Shown in pieces: positions 16,902-25,715 of a stretch of DNA of 64,000 nucleotides; within the stretch, counting starts at the first letter, position 1; the number at the start of each line of letters is the position of its first letter. Source of the DNA: Sphingobacterium faecium (GTDB lineage: Bacteria > Bacteroidota > Bacteroidia > Sphingobacteriales > Sphingobacteriaceae); assembly GCF_003054045.1 (NCBI RefSeq), contig NZ_QBKH01000004.1, forward strand, positions 1 through 64,000. The letters are read 5' to 3'. A model generated the notes under the pieces. That model saw only the letters and a program-made list of their open reading frames with translations, had not been told where the DNA came from and searched no databases. A program made the position numbers and the translations under genes.

Positions 16902-17558
16902 ATGGTTTTCAATTTAGATTTTGACAGTAGCCGTGTTAGCTTTCCTCATCCAGAACTAGCTGATGATGATGGATTGCTTGCGATTGGGGGAGACTTAAGT
17001 GTGGATCGCTTAATCTTGGCTTATAAAAATGGCATATTCCCTTGGTTTAGTGATGATAGTCCAATTATGTGGTATGCGCCACATGAACGATTTGTCATCT
17101 TCCCTGAAAACCTAAAGATCAGTAAGAGTATGCGTCAAACCTTGAGAAGTAATAAATTTAAGATTACTGTTGACCAAGCTTTTAAAGAGGTCATCGAGAA
17201 TTGCGCTAAAATAAACCGCAAAAATCAAGATGGAACCTGGATCACAGCAGATATGATTCATGCCTATAGTGAACTGAATAAAGTCAATTATGCCCACTCT
17301 ATAGAAGTCTGGTACAACAATGAATTAGTAGGTGGACTTTATGGCATCTATATCAATCAAGTTTTCTGTGGCGAAAGTATGTTTTCGACGGTATCTGATG
17401 CTTCAAAAGCAGCTCTTATTTATTTAATCACTCATTTTAAATTGAAATTTGTAGATTGTCAATTCCATACGCCGCATTTAGCTTCTATGGGAGGGACAAG
17501 CATTTCTCAACACGAATATTTGTCTATTTTAACCGAACAGCATGCAAGTAAATTATAA
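16902..17558 (+). CDS. aat: Leucyl/phenylalanyl-tRNA--protein transferase
   Basis: This 218-residue enzyme transfers Leu or Phe from charged tRNA to N-terminal Lys or Arg of proteins, marking them for ClpAP-type degradation (N-end rule). Family motifs are clear: FPHPELADDDGLLAIGGDLS, YKNGIFPWF, PIMWYAPHERFV, the central GGLYGIYINQVFCGESMF and the end segment VDCQFHTPHLASMGG. The gene is preceded by the rbfA terminator with no obvious promoter of its own. It overlaps the next gene by 17 nt, suggesting coupled translation. Confidence 0.95.
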   Translation: MVFNLDFDSSRVSFPHPELADDDGLLAIGGDLSVDRLILAYKNGIFPWFSDDSPIMWYAPHERFVIFPENLKISKSMRQTLRSNKFKITVDQAFKEVIENCAKINRKNQDGTWITADMIHAYSELNKVNYAHSIEVWYNNELVGGLYGIYINQVFCGESMFSTVSDASKAALIYLITHFKLKFVDCQFHTPHLASMGGTSISQHEYLSILTEQHASKL

Positions 17559-18633
17559 ATCTTATTTTGATATTCCTGATGATGTGTGCTATTTAACAAC
17601 ACCAGGATCAGGTCTATTACCTACGGCATCCAAAAATTGGCGGAAAGAGCGAGATGCTGACTTTTTCGATACAACGACCGATTTACGTGAAAAACAGGGT
17701 GAATTTAATCAAGCTGTAAAAAAGAGCATTGGCGAGTTTTTTAACATTGCTCCTGATCATATTTATAACACATCAAACTTTTCCACAGGTTTTAATGCTT
17801 TACTGGGACGACTTCCTCAACAGGCAAAAGTGTTGTTGCTGGAAGGTGATTATCCTTCTGTCAACTTCTCTGTCATTTTGAGAGGCTTTCAATATGTTAC
17901 TGCTCCAATTGACGAACAATTGGAGGACAATATTATTGAAGCGATAAAAAAGCATCAACCGACTGTATTTATCTTCAGTATCGTGCAATATATTTCAGGT
18001 ATTAAGATCAACATTGAATTTATTAAACAGTTGAAAACTCAATTTCCTGAATTGCTTATTATTGGTGATGGCACGCAGTATTTCGGCACTGAAGTGTTTG
18101 ACTTTTCTCAATCTGGATTTGATGTAGTGGGTGCTAGTGGTTATAAATGGCTACTAGGTGGATATGGTAATGGTTTTATTCTTGCTAATGACTACGCAAA
18201 ACACATGCTTTTTCCGGAGCTATCAACAGAGAACATTGAAATCGACAGCATGTGGGTGGGTAAAAATATCGATCAGCTGTATTTTGAGCCTGGACATATC
18301 GATACACTTGCCCAGGGAACCTTACAAAAGGGATTGCAATTTCTTACTGAACTAGGCCTGGAAAATACAGCTTCCTATACGCATCGATTAGTACAGTTGG
18401 CGAAGGACGAGTTGAGCAAAAGAAGGATACTGAGCCAAACTGTTATCAACAGAGCTGAGACGAGCACCATCTTTAATTTACAGATCGATCAGGAACATTT
18501 CCATACGTTAATGGAACATAACATCAAATGTTTCCCACGCGGCAATGGCATAAGAATCGGTTTTCATCTCTACAACGATGAGTCTGATTTAGAAAAATTA
18601 TTAAGAATTATTGACACTAAAATTTTAAAATAA
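17542..18633 (+). CDS. Class V aminotransferase-fold PLP enzyme
   Basis: This 363-residue protein has the cysteine desulfurase/class V aminotransferase fold. The visible features are YLTTPGSGLLPTAS at the N-terminus, a helical segment before NTSNFSTGFNALL, IIGDGTQYFGT with the PLP-binding Asp, and GASGYKWLLGGYGNGF with the likely Schiff-base Lys. It lacks an obvious C-terminal active-site Cys loop of IscS/SufS type, so it is probably not a dedicated sulfur donor; the substrate is unknown. It starts inside the end of aat (17-nt overlap) and ends one base before the next gene, so the three are one operon. Confidence 0.8.
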   Translation: MQVNYKSYFDIPDDVCYLTTPGSGLLPTASKNWRKERDADFFDTTTDLREKQGEFNQAVKKSIGEFFNIAPDHIYNTSNFSTGFNALLGRLPQQAKVLLLEGDYPSVNFSVILRGFQYVTAPIDEQLEDNIIEAIKKHQPTVFIFSIVQYISGIKINIEFIKQLKTQFPELLIIGDGTQYFGTEVFDFSQSGFDVVGASGYKWLLGGYGNGFILANDYAKHMLFPELSTENIEIDSMWVGKNIDQLYFEPGHIDTLAQGTLQKGLQFLTELGLENTASYTHRLVQLAKDELSKRRILSQTVINRAETSTIFNLQIDQEHFHTLMEHNIKCFPRGNGIRIGFHLYNDESDLEKLLRIIDTKILK

Positions 18634-18634
18634 C

Positions 18635-19282
18635 ATGGGTTTCAAAATAGGAGATTTAGTCCGATTTGTAGATGAACCAATTGAAGGTCATATTACATCC
18701 TTTCAGTCCAATGATCTCATAGGTGTAACAGATGATACGGGATTTGAAATACCTGTACTGGCAAGTAAATTGACATTAGTACATGGCAACATGCGTCGTG
18801 ATGATGACGAGCTGGCTGAGCATGCAGAAGAAGTTCCATCAAAATTTATTGAAAAGGGAATCCTTTTGGCTATTTCTGGAGATCACAAAGATGGTTTAGC
18901 CAAATTGCACATCATTAATGAAACGTCATACGAACTGTTGGTGAGTATTACCGATACGAATATTAATAAAGCAAAAGGGATATTTGCCGAGAAGGTTAGC
19001 AAACATGATTCTGTCCAATTTTATTCTGGAAACTTTGCTACTGTTGGCAAATGGCCTACATTTCGTTTTCAAATCATCAGGCACAGCAATACGTTACAAG
19101 CGATACAGAATCCTATTGTCAAAGAACAACGGGTTCGCCCGGTTGATCTGACAAACCCCAAGGAGGTCAACAATATTCTGGGCGAAAAAGTATGGATCTA
19201 CGAACTTGATAAAGAAGAGGAGGATTTAGGTCTAGATAAATTAAAATCTCATTTTATTTCGCATCGTCCGAATAAAAAATAA
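18635..19282 (+). CDS. DUF2027-like protein lacking the Smr domain
   Basis: This is a 215-residue soluble protein. The N-terminus (FKIGDLVRFVDEPIEGHIT, then DDTGFEIPVLASKLTLV) resembles the N-terminal domain of the Bacteroidota MutS2-related DUF2027 family. The following beta-rich part (LLAISGDHKDGLAKLHIINE) fits the same family. DUF2027 proteins I know are about 340 residues and end in an Smr nuclease domain. Here the sequence stops after EKVWIYELDKEEEDL with a short basic tail, so the Smr domain is missing. The role is unknown. It is last in the rbfA-aat-aminotransferase operon, and a strong terminator begins at its stop codon. Confidence 0.65.
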   Translation: MGFKIGDLVRFVDEPIEGHITSFQSNDLIGVTDDTGFEIPVLASKLTLVHGNMRRDDDELAEHAEEVPSKFIEKGILLAISGDHKDGLAKLHIINETSYELLVSITDTNINKAKGIFAEKVSKHDSVQFYSGNFATVGKWPTFRFQIIRHSNTLQAIQNPIVKEQRVRPVDLTNPKEVNNILGEKVWIYELDKEEEDLGLDKLKSHFISHRPNKK

Positions 19283-19309
19283 GCTTGGAAAATTTCCAAG
19301 CTTATTTTT
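19274..19309. terminator. Bidirectional terminator
   Basis: AAAAAATAAGCTTGGAAA pairs perfectly with TTTCCAAGCTTATTTTTT across a single central base; with a realistic loop the stem is about 16 bp. It has A- and T-runs on both sides and lies between the DUF2027-like gene and the convergent membrane gene. Confidence 0.85.
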
Positions 19310-19707
19310 TATTCTTCAATTTGTTTGAGTTTCTTAACACTAAGCAATAAGAGGATGACGCCAACTAAATACACAATCCATCCCCAACGCATGTGCAAAG
19401 ATTTGGATAGTAAACGATCTGCAAATCCCCATCCGAAGTAATTATTGATTTTAAAATACACTGCGGATATACTGATCAAGTACCAAATGCCTAAGACACG
19501 TGTCATCCAACTGTACGCTACTAACTGCCTTACAAAAAAAAGCAAACCCGTCACTCCTATCAGCATATAGGTAATAAAAAACAAGGCGGCATCGGTCTGA
19601 TAAAGATTCCAATTTCCTTTAATAGGCACTTTCAGCATGGGTAGCATTCCTGCTAAAAGACACAATATCAAACCTGATAATGCTAGGTTTTTCCTTATGA
19701 TAATCAT
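19309..19707 (-). CDS. Small four-helix membrane protein of unknown function
   Basis: This 132-residue hydrophobic protein has four likely transmembrane segments: about residues 7-25, 38-58, 67-85 and 108-124 from the chosen start. No family was recognised. It ends in a short charged tail (SVKKLKQIEE). I chose the ATG at 19707 (MIIIRKNLALSG) rather than an upstream TTG at 19731, because that TTG lies within a TATTTTTG -7 box (19736-19729). It is monocistronic and shares a terminator with the convergent gene. Confidence 0.65.
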   Translation of the reverse strand: MIIIRKNLALSGLILCLLAGMLPMLKVPIKGNWNLYQTDAALFFITYMLIGVTGLLFFVRQLVAYSWMTRVLGIWYLISISAVYFKINNYFGWGFADRLLSKSLHMRWGWIVYLVGVILLLLSVKKLKQIEE

Positions 19708-19728
19708 AATATACAAATTAATATGCAG

Positions 19729-19736
19729 CAAAAATA
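19729..19736 (-). promoter_or_regulatory. -7 box TATTTTTG
   Basis: This exact TAnnTTTG match on the minus strand lies 22 nt upstream of the ATG at 19707. No clear -33 element is seen. Confidence 0.45.
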
Positions 19737-20121
19737 ATCATCTACTCGTTCAGTTTTAATATTTATTTGCTAAAAATTAATCCTTGATACCAATCTTGGT
19801 GTTGCCTAAACTCGACCTCATTTCATACTCGATACAAACTTTCCACAATCTAAGCGTATTTTAGTACTAGAATTGAATATTTCAGCTGAATCACAACAAA
19901 TATGGAGGTAAATACAGTTGATCAGATGTTGCTGATACCGTTTTTATTGTGTGATCTTGCGCATATATGCATATGCTAAATATGATATTCATCACATAAT
20001 TTTCATACTACACGGATAAGTAAATAAAAATCAATGATTTAACATTAATTTAACGTTATTTGTAATCGTTCTAAATTCAGCTGTTTGACAGATTTTTGAC
20101 ATATGGCAAAAGCTTTTAAAC
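19737..20121. other. Intergenic region upstream of hemA
   Basis: This AT-rich non-coding region of about 385 bp contains a palindrome-rich patch (GCGCATATATGCATATGC near 19957) and a TTG at 20096-20098 that may be the -33 element of hemA. No reading frame or RNA was recognised. Confidence 0.5.
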
Positions 20122-20129
20122 TACATTTG
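20122..20129 (+). promoter_or_regulatory. -7 box TACATTTG of hemA
   Basis: This exact -7 consensus is 29 nt before the hemA start. A TTG at 20096-20098 lies 23 nt upstream, a slightly long spacing. Confidence 0.55.
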
Positions 20130-20158
20130 CAGAGTTAAAATTAATCGAGGGTATTGCT

Positions 20159-21400
20159 TTGAAGAATCTTAAGGTATTAGCATTCACACATAAACACGTA
20201 GAACTTAAAGACTTAGGTAATCTTGTTATTTGTAATGAGGAATTAGAGAGTAGACTAATGAATCTAAAACATAACTTAGATATTCCTGAGGTTTTTTACA
20301 TTGGTACTTGTAATCGTGTTGAATTTGTGTTTTATGGTGCTCATGACCTGACAAATGAATTCATTGCACAGTTTATGGAAAAACTCAATTTCTGTGTCCC
20401 TCAAGAAAGATTACAATGCTATTTAGGTCAAGTCAACAAATATGAAGGCATGGATGCTTTAAACCATCTTCTTCGTATGTCTTGTTCCCTAGAAAGTTTG
20501 GTCGTTGGTGAAAAGGAAATTCTAGCTCAAGTACGTCGTGCTTATGAGCGCTGTAAAGAAGCAGGTTTTACAGGTGATTTTCTTCGTTTGCTGATGGATC
20601 GTCTTGTGAAAACAGCAAAAGAAGTTTACACATTTACAAAAATTTCTAGAAATCCTATTTCTGTTGTTTCTTTAGCTTATCGCAAATTAAAAGAGATTAA
20701 GTCTGTTGAAAATCCAAGGATCTTGATCATTGGCTCTGGAGAAACGAATCAAAATTTGGCCAAGTATTTTCAAAAGAAACAGTCCAGCAATTTTGTAATT
20801 TTCAACCGCACAGTTGAAAATGCGGAGAAATTAGCTACTGAATTAAATGCGCAAGCTTACCCGTTGTCGGAATTGATCAACTATAAAGGTGGATTTGACA
20901 TCTTGATTACTTGTACTGGCGCTACAACAGCCATTATTGACAATACCTTGTACCAATCTTTATTAAATGGAGAAGTCGATAAGAAGATCATTATAGATCT
21001 TGCTATTCCAAACGATATCGATGCTGAAGTTTTGGCTAAAAATGCTGTTCATTATATTGAAGTAAGTTCACTGCAAGCTATTGCAAATAAAAATATTGAG
21101 GATCGTTATAGTGAATTGTCCAATGCTGAAAAAATCATAGCGGATAATATTCAAGAATTTTTACCGATCATCAAACAAAGACGTGTTGAAGTCGCTATGC
21201 GTCAGGTTCCACAAAAAATTAAAGAAATCAAATCTGTTGCATTAAATGAAGTTTTTGCTTCTGAGGTTCAGGCTTTAGATCCAGAGGCACGTGATGTACT
21301 TGAAAAGATTATTAATTACATGGAAAAAAAATACATCAAAGTTCCCATGGTCATGGCTAAAGAGATATTAGTCAAGGTGAACGAAAATGGTGTAAATTAA
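20159..21400 (+). CDS. hemA: Glutamyl-tRNA reductase
   Basis: This 413-residue NADPH-dependent enzyme reduces Glu-tRNA to glutamate-1-semialdehyde, the first step of the C5 haem pathway. The catalytic Cys51 sits in GTCNRVEF. The SCSLESLVVGEKEILAQV segment is the family signature, followed by the NADPH domain with ILIIGSGETNQ. The start is TTG (KNLKVLAFTHKHVEL follows), which fits family N-termini and the upstream -7 box. It opens the cluster hemA-hemCD-hemB-hemL, which would take Glu-tRNA to uroporphyrinogen III. Confidence 0.95.
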   Translation: MKNLKVLAFTHKHVELKDLGNLVICNEELESRLMNLKHNLDIPEVFYIGTCNRVEFVFYGAHDLTNEFIAQFMEKLNFCVPQERLQCYLGQVNKYEGMDALNHLLRMSCSLESLVVGEKEILAQVRRAYERCKEAGFTGDFLRLLMDRLVKTAKEVYTFTKISRNPISVVSLAYRKLKEIKSVENPRILIIGSGETNQNLAKYFQKKQSSNFVIFNRTVENAEKLATELNAQAYPLSELINYKGGFDILITCTGATTAIIDNTLYQSLLNGEVDKKIIIDLAIPNDIDAEVLAKNAVHYIEVSSLQAIANKNIEDRYSELSNAEKIIADNIQEFLPIIKQRRVEVAMRQVPQKIKEIKSVALNEVFASEVQALDPEARDVLEKIINYMEKKYIKVPMVMAKEILVKVNENGVN

Positions 21401-21485
21401 CTTCTCTTTGCTCTTAAGGCTCTTTTTTTCATTACATTCGGATTTATTCTGACAGTTACGTGTCATCAAATCAATACTATTTATT

Positions 21486-21493
21486 TATTTTTG
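21486..21493 (+). promoter_or_regulatory. -7 box TATTTTTG of hemCD
   Basis: This exact -7 consensus is 39 nt upstream of the GTG start of hemCD. It indicates that the gene can be transcribed separately from hemA. No clear -33 TTG is present. Confidence 0.45.
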
Positions 21494-21532
21494 CTTATCT
21501 TAATTATTAAAATAAGGTAAAGTATATAGATT

Positions 21533-23125
21533 GTGAATAGAAAACTTATCATTGGTACTCGTGGAAGTGCACTTGCGTTATGGCAAGCAAACTTCATCAA
21601 AGATCGTCTCGCTGAAATTGGCATAGAATCTGAATTAAAAATCATCAAAACTCAAGGTGATATCATTCAACATCTTCGTTTAGATAAACTGGAAGGTAAA
21701 GGTTTTTTTACCAAAGAATTAGAAGAGGAATTACTTCAGGGAACTATTGATTTAGCTGTTCACTCTCATAAAGATTTACCAACTGTCAATCCTCCAGGAT
21801 TGATTATTGCTGCCGTTTCTGACCGCGAAAATCCAGCTGAATTATTAATCATTCATAAAGATTGTGTTGATATTAAGAAACGTCTTTCATTAAAGCATAA
21901 TGCTACTGTTGGTACTTCTTCCAACAGACGTAAGGCACAACTTTCTGCTATAAGACCTGACCTTGAATTTGCTGATTTACGTGGAAATTTACAGACACGT
22001 ATGCAAAAATTAAGGGACGAGCAATATGATGCTATCATGCTAGCAAAAGCTGGTATTTCACGTATTGATATGGATATTTCAGATTTTCATATTGAAGAGA
22101 TACCTCCTGTTGAATTGGTCCCTGCTCCTGCTCAAGGTGTATTGGCGGTTCAAATTCGTGAACTAGACGAGGAATTATTTCAAGCACTGCAACCCATCAA
22201 CAATGAAGAGGTACAAAGAACAATTGCAGTTGAACGCAAGGTTTTAAATCTCTTTGATGCAGGCTGTCACGCTCCATTAGGAGCTTATTGTCGTAAGGTT
22301 GGTGATACATACGAAGCTTGGACTTCGATTGCTGATACGAGTGATGAATTTCCTGACCGTTTTTATGTGAAAGGAAATGACCCTTTACTATTACCAGAAA
22401 TTATATTTTCTAAGTTTGCGAAAGACAGAAAGCTTCCAAGTTCGGTTTTCATTAGTCGCGATTTAGATGAAAACTCTTATCTGTCTCGATTCTTTGCTAA
22501 ACATAATATTCAAGCAGATGCACGCTCTTTAATTAAAATATTCCCCATTATCAATAAATTGGATCCGTTTATCTTAAAGCATGTGGATTGGATTTTCTTT
22601 GGCAGTAAAAATGGCATCGAGCATTTTTTCAGCTTGGAGCCTCGCTTAAGTAAAAAGACAAAAATTGCAGTTGTAGGTCGTGGTTCAGAAGAAACATTAC
22701 GAAAATTTGATCGTGTGGCTGATTTTTCTGGTGAACAGTTCGGGATTAATATGGAAGAAATCGGTGCTCATTTTGCTGCATTGGCAAATGGTGGTACCGT
22801 TTTAATTCCTCGTGCTAAAGGATCTTTAGAAACAATTCAGAAAGCGCTTAGTCCAGAAACTAAGGTGATCAATATGCCTGTATATGAAACTGTACTTGAG
22901 GACAATGTCAATGCTACCAGTGCTGAGGTCTTAATATTTACAAGTCCGAGCAATGCGGAGGCGTATTTTGTCAACAATTTAATTGAACCAGAACAACAAG
23001 TCATTTGTATCGGTCGCTCTACTGCTGCGATATTTGATGAAATGGGACTTTCCTATACCCTTCCTTACTCACCCGATGAGATAGGATTGGCGGAAGCTAT
23101 ATTTGGATTAGATTATTCTTCATAA
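21533..23125 (+). CDS. hemCD: Fused hydroxymethylbilane synthase / uroporphyrinogen-III synthase
   Basis: This 530-residue protein is far longer than HemC alone (about 310). Residues 1-300 are porphobilinogen deaminase: IIGTRGSALALWQANF, KGFFTKELEEELL, DLAVHSHKDLPT, VGTSSNRRKAQL, DLRGNLQTR, and the dipyrromethane-binding Cys245 in FDAGCHAPLGAY. Residues from about 305 on look like uroporphyrinogen-III synthase (HemD), with DWIFFGSKNGIEHFF, VVGRGSEETL, VLIPRAKGS and IFTSPSNAEAYF. One chain would thus polymerise porphobilinogen and close the ring to uroporphyrinogen III. The start is GTG. A hairpin follows the stop. Confidence 0.92.
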   Translation: MNRKLIIGTRGSALALWQANFIKDRLAEIGIESELKIIKTQGDIIQHLRLDKLEGKGFFTKELEEELLQGTIDLAVHSHKDLPTVNPPGLIIAAVSDRENPAELLIIHKDCVDIKKRLSLKHNATVGTSSNRRKAQLSAIRPDLEFADLRGNLQTRMQKLRDEQYDAIMLAKAGISRIDMDISDFHIEEIPPVELVPAPAQGVLAVQIRELDEELFQALQPINNEEVQRTIAVERKVLNLFDAGCHAPLGAYCRKVGDTYEAWTSIADTSDEFPDRFYVKGNDPLLLPEIIFSKFAKDRKLPSSVFISRDLDENSYLSRFFAKHNIQADARSLIKIFPIINKLDPFILKHVDWIFFGSKNGIEHFFSLEPRLSKKTKIAVVGRGSEETLRKFDRVADFSGEQFGINMEEIGAHFAALANGGTVLIPRAKGSLETIQKALSPETKVINMPVYETVLEDNVNATSAEVLIFTSPSNAEAYFVNNLIEPEQQVICIGRSTAAIFDEMGLSYTLPYSPDEIGLAEAIFGLDYSS

Positions 23126-23128
23126 TAC

Positions 23129-23156
23129 GATTGGAAGAGCATGCGTTCTTCCAATC
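23129..23156 (+). terminator. Hairpin between hemCD and hemB
   Basis: GATTGGAAGA (23129-23138) and TCTTCCAATC (23147-23156) form a perfect 10-bp stem with an 8-nt loop directly after the hemCD stop. The downstream T-tract is weak, so it may be a partial terminator or an mRNA-stability element. An in-frame TTG at 23131 lies in this stem and is not a likely hemB start. Confidence 0.5.
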
Positions 23157-23175
23157 TTCTTTAAATACATATATC

Positions 23176-24147
23176 ATGTTACAACGTCCGAGAAGAAATC
23201 GTAAATCTGCTGTGATTCGCGATATGATTCAAGAAAACCGTTTAAATGCGGGTAATCTAATCTTTCCACTCTTTATTGTAGAAGGGCAAAATCAAAAAAC
23301 AGCAATTTCATCTATGCCTGGTATCTATCGTTATTCGATTGATAACTTATTGCGTGAGATCGAAAGCTGCATGAAACTGGGATTAAATTCATTTGATTTG
23401 TTTCCAGCTGTTGAAGAGTCTTTGAAAGATAAATTCGCAACTGAAAGTTATAGAAAGGGCACTTTATATCTTCGAGCCATTGAAGAGGTTAAAAAAAGCT
23501 TTCCTGAAGCTTGTGTGATTACTGATGTTGCGATGGATCCATATAGTTCAGACGGTCACGATGGTATCGTCGAGAATGACGAAATCTTGAATGACGAAAC
23601 ATTAGTTGTTTTAGGGAAAATGGCATTAGCCCATGCGCAAGCTGGTGCAGATATTATTGCTCCCTCGGACATGATGGATGGCCGCATTGGCTTTATTCGT
23701 AATATTTTAGATGAAAATGGATTTACAAATGTATCCTTGATGTCTTATACCGCAAAATATGCTTCATCATTTTATGGTCCATTTCGTGATGCCTTGGGTT
23801 CTGCTCCTAAAAAAGGGGACAAAAAGAGCTATCAAATGAATTATGCTAACAGTAGAGAAGCATTGATCGAAGCTCAACTTGATCTGGAGGAGGGTGCAGA
23901 CTTTTTAATGGTAAAACCTGGTTTGCCTTATCTGGATATCATTAAATCATTGCATGATAACTTTGATCTACCCATTGCTGCATATAATGTTTCTGGCGAA
24001 TATGCGATGATCAAAGCTGCTATCGGTAATGGCTGGCTGCAAGAGACAGCTATACTGGAAACGTTAATGAGTTTCCGCCGTGCAGGTGCTACAGCAATTT
24101 TAACGTACCATGCCAAAGAAGCAATAGAAAAAGGTTGGATTAAATAA
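23176..24147 (+). CDS. hemB: Porphobilinogen synthase (delta-aminolevulinic acid dehydratase), Asp-type metal site
   Basis: This 323-residue enzyme condenses two 5-aminolevulinate molecules to porphobilinogen. The two active-site Lys lie in SYTAKYASSFYGPFRDA and MVKPGLPYLD. The metal-site loop reads DVAMDPYSSDGHDG: Asp, Ala and Asp replace the three Zn-binding Cys of the animal/yeast type, so it is the Mg- or K-dependent class. I chose the ATG at 23176 (MLQRPRRNRKS), the conserved start; an upstream TTG at 23131 would place the start in a hairpin. The gene is 50 nt after hemCD and is followed by a 22-bp hairpin terminator. Confidence 0.95.
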   Translation: MLQRPRRNRKSAVIRDMIQENRLNAGNLIFPLFIVEGQNQKTAISSMPGIYRYSIDNLLREIESCMKLGLNSFDLFPAVEESLKDKFATESYRKGTLYLRAIEEVKKSFPEACVITDVAMDPYSSDGHDGIVENDEILNDETLVVLGKMALAHAQAGADIIAPSDMMDGRIGFIRNILDENGFTNVSLMSYTAKYASSFYGPFRDALGSAPKKGDKKSYQMNYANSREALIEAQLDLEEGADFLMVKPGLPYLDIIKSLHDNFDLPIAAYNVSGEYAMIKAAIGNGWLQETAILETLMSFRRAGATAILTYHAKEAIEKGWIK

Positions 24148-24156
24148 ACAACTTTA

Positions 24157-24209
24157 GATATCACAAATAAAGCCCAAGTGCAATGCTCTTGGGCTTTATT
24201 TGTGATATC
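24157..24209. terminator. Strong hairpin terminator after hemB
   Basis: Positions 24157-24178 and 24188-24209 form a perfect 22-bp stem with a 9-nt loop. The stem includes CCCAAG/CTTGGG flanked by AAATAAAG and CTTTATTT, so either strand ends in a T-rich tract. hemL follows with its own -7 box. Confidence 0.85.
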
Positions 24210-24295
24210 ATCATAGATGATTATAATGATCTATACCGTGTTTATTATTATGCTATTCCTTACACTGAAATGAGAGATTTTAGTAAATAATTGGA

Positions 24296-24303
24296 TACTT
24301 TTG
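24296..24303 (+). promoter_or_regulatory. -7 box TACTTTTG of hemL
   Basis: This exact -7 consensus is 20 nt upstream of the hemL ATG, after the hemB terminator, so hemL is a separate transcription unit. Confidence 0.5.
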
Positions 24304-24323
24304 TAGTGTAAAAATGAATCAAT

Positions 24324-25655
24324 ATGACACAACAAAATAGCGCTCACACGAAAACTGCCGATATTTCTAGAGAAAAGTCTGCTCAACTTTTTGAAAAAGC
24401 GAAACAATATTTTCCTGGTGGAGTAAATTCTCCTGTCCGTGCTTTCAAATCTGTATATGGTACTCCTTTATTTATTGAAAGAGGAGATAAAGCTCATATC
24501 TGGGATGCGGATGAAAATGAGTTTATCGATTTTTGTTGTTCTTGGGGTCCTCTTATTCTAGGCCACAACAATGATCAAATTCGTGAGGCTGTAACGGCAC
24601 AGTTGAGCAAAGGCTTAAGTTTTGGAGCGCCTACTGCTTTGGAAAATGAATTGGCAGAATTGATTATTTCAAACAATAGATTTATCGAGAAAATTCGTTT
24701 TGTAAGTTCGGGAACAGAAGCTGTTATGTCGGCAATACGTTTGGCTAGAGGCTATACTAAACGTGATAAAATCGTAAAATTTGAAGGTTGCTATCATGGT
24801 CACTCGGATTCTCTTTTGGTAAAAGCTGGATCTGGATTGGTTACTTTTGGTGAGACTTCTTCTGCTGGTGTACCTAAAGCATTTGCCGATGAAACTATCG
24901 TGATAGCATTAAATGATCAGGAAGCGTTGGCAACTGTTTTTGAACAATTTAAAGATCAGATTGCTGCTGTTATTATTGAGGGGGTTCCTGCCAATAATGG
25001 TCTTTTACTTCAAACAAAAGAATACATTCATTATTTAAGAGAGATCACCAAACAAAATGGGGCTTTACTCATCTTTGATGAGGTTATTACTGGTTTTCGT
25101 TTAGGTTTTGAGGGTGCTGCAGCCTATTATGAGGTACAACCCGACATCATCACTTATGGTAAGATTATTGGTGGTGGTATGCCAGTAGGTGCCTATGGTG
25201 CCTCTCAGGAACTGATGAGTTGCATCTCTCCAGATGGTGCCGTATATCAAGCGGGAACTCTTTCTGGCAATCCTGTTGCTATGGCTGCTGGAATAGCAAC
25301 ATGCAAAATCTTAACACAGCCTGATTTTTATAAAAACTTGAATGCAACAACTGCTTCTTTTGTTTCGGATATTCGTAACTACATCGAGGAGAAAAAATAT
25401 GAAGTAAAAATCTTTACGATAGCTTCTATTTTTTGGTTTGCTTTTACGGATCAAGATGCCATCTTAAAAGCGAGTGAAATCGACCCTAATTCGATGGATT
25501 TTTACAAAAAAATGCACCGCGAATTATTAAACCGTGGTATCTATTTCGGTCCTTCAGGTTATGAAGTTGGCTTTATTTCTCATGCGCATACGGATGCTGA
25601 TTTAGCTACAGCTAAGGAACATATTTTTGCCGCGTTGGATTTAGTTTTTGGATAA
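24324..25655 (+). CDS. hemL: Glutamate-1-semialdehyde 2,1-aminomutase
   Basis: This 443-residue PLP enzyme converts glutamate-1-semialdehyde to 5-aminolevulinate. The N-terminal part has QYFPGGVNSPVRAFKSV, the family hallmark. RFVSSGTEAVMSAIRLAR, FEGCYHGHSDSLLVKAGSG and FDEVITGFR follow. The PLP-binding Lys280 is in TYGKIIGGGMPVGAYG, and AGTLSGNPVAMAAG near the end is also typical. Length is normal. It completes the C5 branch with hemA but is encoded after hemB, under its own promoter. Confidence 0.95.
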   Translation: MTQQNSAHTKTADISREKSAQLFEKAKQYFPGGVNSPVRAFKSVYGTPLFIERGDKAHIWDADENEFIDFCCSWGPLILGHNNDQIREAVTAQLSKGLSFGAPTALENELAELIISNNRFIEKIRFVSSGTEAVMSAIRLARGYTKRDKIVKFEGCYHGHSDSLLVKAGSGLVTFGETSSAGVPKAFADETIVIALNDQEALATVFEQFKDQIAAVIIEGVPANNGLLLQTKEYIHYLREITKQNGALLIFDEVITGFRLGFEGAAAYYEVQPDIITYGKIIGGGMPVGAYGASQELMSCISPDGAVYQAGTLSGNPVAMAAGIATCKILTQPDFYKNLNATTASFVSDIRNYIEEKKYEVKIFTIASIFWFAFTDQDAILKASEIDPNSMDFYKKMHRELLNRGIYFGPSGYEVGFISHAHTDADLATAKEHIFAALDLVFG

Positions 25656-25715
25656 TTGTAAACTTTTTCATGATTTAACTGTTTATATTTATTGTAAGAT
25701 CAATACATAATAATT

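Noticed and set aside
23131..23175. TTG start of hemB at 23131
   Set aside because: It lies in a hairpin just after hemCD and adds residues not typical of HemB; the ATG at 23176 fits the family.
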